In this document: positions 51,890-64,000 of the stretch, in pieces
Layout: each line of letters opens with the position of its first letter
How positions within the stretch are numbered: position 1 is the stretch's first letter
Source of the DNA: Macrotrachela quadricornifera
Lineage: Eukaryota > Rotifera > Eurotatoria > Philodinida > Philodinidae
Reading direction: 5' to 3'
Length of the DNA: 64,000 nt
Assembly: GCA_022393335.1 (NCBI GenBank)
Contig: JAJEKB010000237.1
Coordinates: 1-64,000 of the forward strand
Translations under genes and position numbers: made by a program
The notes under the pieces: generated by a model
Told to the model about the DNA's origin: nothing
Database searches by the model: none
What the model saw: the letters and a program-made list of their open reading frames with translations, nothing else

Positions 51890-53322
51890 ATGTCGACAAC
51901 TGCTTATCGAAGTAATCATTCATCAAGATCATTTACACGACAACATATTCGAACATCATCAACAAATGCTATTCTTCCACCAATGACAAATGACCGTACA
52001 CGATTTCAATCACAAACAAATCATATTCCACCTCGTATTCCTCCTATACGTGAATCATTATCAACTAATTCAATAAATTCATCAAAAATTTCATCATCAA
52101 TTAATTCATCACCTTCGCTTCCATTACAATCATTAATAACAACAGAAAATTCTTCAAATGAATATTCAACAAATAAAATTTCAAAACAACCATATACATT
52201 TAGTAATCCACCACGTGAACTTCAACGACAATCAATACAAAATATGAAAAATTTACGTCAAAATCATTTACGTCAACGTGTTTCATCAGCACCAGATGAA
52301 AATTCATATCAAAATTCTCCACGTTCAATTATAAATCAACAAAAACCATCATCAGCTAATGAATCATCAACACCACGTTCACATGATGATAATCATATAC
52401 AAAAATTACCTTTAAATCGTTTATTAAAACATGATGAACAACAAAAAAGTTCATTAAATGCTTTAATTAAACAACAAGAAAAATCAAAAGTTCCTAAAGC
52501 TGTACAAAAACGACGAATTATTTTACTTTTTCGTCGTTTACCACCATCAACATCACCATTAATATCACCAAGACAACAACAAAATTCTTCACCAATTAAA
52601 TCAAATATTATTTCAAATGATATTCATCAACAAGATAAAAATATTAATAATGAATATCAACATTCTATAAATAATACAAGTAAAATAATAAATTTTTTCT
52701 TCTTTATTTAATATAGAAGATAATTTCAATTTTTATTTTTAAAGCATCTCAACCATCGGCTTCATCAATGAATGATCCATTTTATGGTTTTGATCAAGCT
52801 GAAATAGCTGATTCAAAACAATTAGCTGCTATACTTGCTAATATTCAATCATTAGACGATTGGATACCAAATACAATTAATGATGGAACTTCTCCACGAC
52901 GTCAACAAAAAGTTTTTGATCCAACAAAATATGAATATGTTGCAAAAAATTCTTTTGATACAACAACATTTAAACTTTCACCACGTACATTAAAACCACA
53001 TGAGGAATTAGCAGCACGTTCACGTTTTTCACAAAATTATCGTCATGAAATGCTTTCAAGTACAAATGCACAAATTCCACCATTAATGGCATCAATTGTT
53101 ACAGAAAATAATAATTCAATTGGAAATGGATTTTCAAGTGAATATACTTATACATTTCGATTAAATCCAACATCTACAATTAAAAAACAAAATTCACTTG
53201 ATGATATTGAACCAATTCCATCTACTATTGATGGTGAACAAGTTCAATTATGTTTTGATGAAATACTTAAATGTTTTTATGATCCAAATACAGGCACATA
53301 TTATGAATTGACATCTACGTAA
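51890..53322 (+). CDS. Unrecognised Ser/Asn/Gln-rich protein with conserved-looking C terminus
   Basis: Two exons, 51890-52679 and 52745-53322, in phase; 455 aa. Residues 1-260 are a disordered, Ser/Asn/Pro/Gln-rich region with basic patches (AVQKRRIILLFRRLPPSTSP). The second exon is more ordered: DPFYGFDQAEIADSKQLAAI, IQSLDDWIPNTI, DPTKYEYVAKNSFDTTTFKL, EELAARSRFSQNYR, and a C terminus reading LCFDEILKCFYDPNTGTYYE. The last motif (aromatic plus DPxTGxYY) recalls OCRE-like or ciliary small-protein termini, but I cannot name a family. No signal peptide or membrane helix. The start is the first ATG of a long open exon, preceded by a purine-rich leader. Upstream of MAGI on the same strand, with no evidence of a link. 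Confidence 0.8.
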
Positions 53323-53791
53323 ATATTTCATCAATGTATTTCTCTTCGATAAAATTCTTAAATTTTCACAATTCGTCTTCCAAAAAATATTATGTCACAC
53401 ATCACATATTTTATTTCTTCAATTGCATTTTTTGTTGCTTTAGTTCTTGCACAGTGATACTTATTTTTCTTTTCGTTCTCTTTTTTTTCTTAGTGTATGA
53501 TACCGTTTATTATATGTTACATATATATTTTTTTTTCTTGTATTCATTTGTTTTATCTATTATCATAATGTATTTCTAAGGACAAGAAAGACAAAAAAAA
53601 TGCTACATAATGATTTATTTATTTATTTCGTTTTACTTTTTTGTTTTTCATTCTTTGTCCAACCGATGTGATAAGAGAAAAAAAACATAATTTCTAATCT
53701 CCCTTTCGGTTAGTTTTCGTTTGCTTGTTGTCAATGCTTATCGATCGTAAATCCCTCCTATTTGTTTTGGCGATTGAACAACAACTCAATA

Positions 53792-53814
53792 GACACACAC
53801 ACACATACATACAT
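53792..53814. repeat. (AC)n/(ATAC)n microsatellite
   Basis: Tandem AC units running into ACAT units. Confidence 0.8.
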
Positions 53815-54323
53815 ATTGAATGAGAGATTGATAGACTGATCATTTACTAAATCGAATTTTTTTTTCCTTTCGTAGTTTCAAGTAAGAACATTGATCGATT
53901 TGACATTTAAGACGATACAAAAATGAAAATGAATACATTCGTATTTGTTTTGTCCGAGAAATTATAAAAAAAAAGATAAAATGATGAAAAGAAACTTTCT
54001 CTTTCTTTCTTTCTTCCTTTTTTTTTCTTCTCTCTTTTGTACTCTGCCTCTTTCTTTAATTTGTATTAGTTTCTTCTTGTTGAGGTTCGTTAGATTGACG
54101 TTATAAGTGCATCCTTTGTTTCCCCTTGTCGCTCTCTTGAGAAGAGAAAAAATTCACGCACGACAAGTGAAAGTAGACATCATCAAGGGTTGTTGCGTGT
54201 GCAGGCGCAAAGGAAGGAGAGTAAGTGCTGATGTGTTAACATGATTACACTTGTCTATGTGTCGGGCACTATCGACATCGAACGTTGCTGCCAACAACTA
54301 TGTCTTATAACAAAAAGAAGACA

Positions 54324-54341
54324 GTGTGTGTGTGTGTGTGT
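54324..54341. repeat. (GT)n microsatellite
   Basis: Nine GT units within the MAGI upstream region. Confidence 0.85.
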
Positions 54342-54995
54342 ATGTGAGAAAAGCTATGTTTAGTTATATGCATCCGTTTGATGAAAAATGGTCCGATTTC
54401 AAAGCAAAAGCAGCTGTTCGAAGCTCGATTTTCAGACGCTTATCATCCTATTGTCGATGTAATGCAATGATAATTTGCGTACGAAAGAAAAAGAAAAAAA
54501 AGAAGACATCGAGAGAAAAAAACTAAGAAAAAAGAATAGACTTAGAACGAAATGAGCATTATGATCCTGTTATGCTTTATTCTATGATAGTATATGAATA
54601 TATACATCTTTTGGATTATTCATTAAAAAATAAATTACATTTCTATCTTCTTATCTATTTTTCATAAGCACTAGTAAATTCATCTTTTATGAACAATATC
54701 TTTATCTCTAATTGTATCCATCCATATGCCCATTCGTCGTTTTTTTTTTTAATAAATACATACACATTGAGTGATAATATCATAGTAATATTGTCGACAA
54801 ATGATGATGTCAAGGTTAAAGAATCTATCAATATATATTCACACTTCATTCATTCATATTTCACTTTCATAAAACATTTGCCTTTTTGAATGTTAATAGC
54901 ATTTGTTTTTTTTTTTCGTTATATATATAATGTAATTTTTTATTTACCTTGTAATGTTACAAAAAAACAAATGAAAAACTTTTCAATTATTTTAG

Positions 54996-55044
54996 ATGTT
55001 AACTAGTGACATTAACAGCAATTCTGACAACAACATCATATTAT
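54996..55044 (+). other. Candidate 5'-leader exon of MAGI with an upstream ORF
   Basis: Bounded by an AG acceptor (54995) and a GTAAGT donor (55045). Joined to the acceptor at 55132 it gives an ATG-initiated ORF (M L T S D I N S N S D N N I I L ...) that stops in TAA just before the MAGI start, so it behaves as a short upstream ORF in the leader. Inferred from splice signals only. Confidence 0.3.
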
Positions 55045-55159
55045 GTAAGTTAATAATTTGTCTTGAAAAAGTCATATTAACCTTTTATTGAATATGATAG
55101 ATCAATATTTGTAGTTTCTTTTTTCTTCTTAGATTTCAATTATCTATATTAAATAAACA

Positions 55160-64000
<8,841 letters not shown>

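Larger units (their letters stand above)
53323..55159. promoter_or_regulatory. Intergenic/MAGI upstream region with microsatellites
   Basis: 1.8 kb. The first part is the 3' UTR of the previous gene. From about 53.7 to 54.5 kb the composition becomes more complex, with AC/ATAC (53792-53814) and GT (54324-54341) repeats and CpG words, as upstream of plexin. A spliced 5' leader seems to end it: an exon at 54996-55044 between TTTTAG and GTAAGT, then an acceptor at 55131-55132, 27 bp before the MAGI ATG. Confidence 0.4.

Overview
The window reads as nuclear DNA from a small-genome, very AT-rich animal. All recognisable genes are metazoan (plexin, GIPC, MAGI, MMD, DET1, VPS18, USP7, ASCC1, ADA). 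They are split by many short GT-AG introns of about 45-100 bp, and codon use leans strongly to A/T-ending codons (ACA, TCA, CAA, AAT, GAT). A rotifer, most likely a bdelloid such as Rotaria or Adineta, is my best guess. This is an inference from composition, gene structure and the presence of a FUSC-like transporter gene, which animals rarely have; no marker gene in the window proves it. Two runs of ten Ns (26476-26485 and 38624-38633) are assembly gaps, and each cuts or hides part of a gene.

Layout. 1-776: 3' end of a FUSC-like transporter gene (+). 2728-3787: MMD/PAQR10-11 receptor-like membrane protein (+). 4284-4584: tiny SMKR1 gene (-), head to head with GIPC (5067-6395, +). 6396-14383: 8 kb without a recognisable gene; from about 7.6 kb it has a distinct, less AT-rich, microsatellite-laden composition and probably holds the promoter and 5' leader of the plexin gene (14384-22876, 13 exons, 1917 aa). 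22877-25314: intergenic DNA carrying a fold-back repeat. 25315-26312: 3' part of ASCC1 (-), divergent from DET1 (27056-29820, +). 30113-31989: a small DMAC1/TMEM261-like gene (+) whose intron holds a 0.4-kb palindrome. 32185-37137: VPS18 (+, 14 exons), with one clear and one weaker MITE-like element in its introns. 38634-39029: last exon of an unrecognised gene (+), tail to tail with USP7 (39522-45134, -, 28 exons). 46611-48978: adenosine deaminase (+). 50194-50472: an orphan coding-like relic. 51890-53322: an unrecognised Ser/Asn/Gln-rich protein (+). 55160-64000: MAGI scaffold (+), running off the window.

The genes form no operon or joint pathway. They are a typical compact animal gene neighbourhood covering ubiquitin signalling (DET1, USP7, ASCC1 as an ASCC subunit), membrane trafficking (VPS18, GIPC), guidance and junction scaffolds (plexin, MAGI) and purine metabolism (ADA).

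The most interesting points are four. First, the MAGI homologue has no visible WW domains and seems to have three alternative first exons plus a 21-nt microexon, all splice-phase compatible. Second, several long inverted-repeat (MITE/fold-back) elements sit in introns, one a clean TA-flanked 451-bp element. Third, one USP7 intron has no AG acceptor. Fourth, the plexin has a diverged GAP domain. Exon boundaries were read by eye from GT/AG sites, reading frame and protein-family similarity recalled from memory; every exon chain reported was checked for phase consistency.
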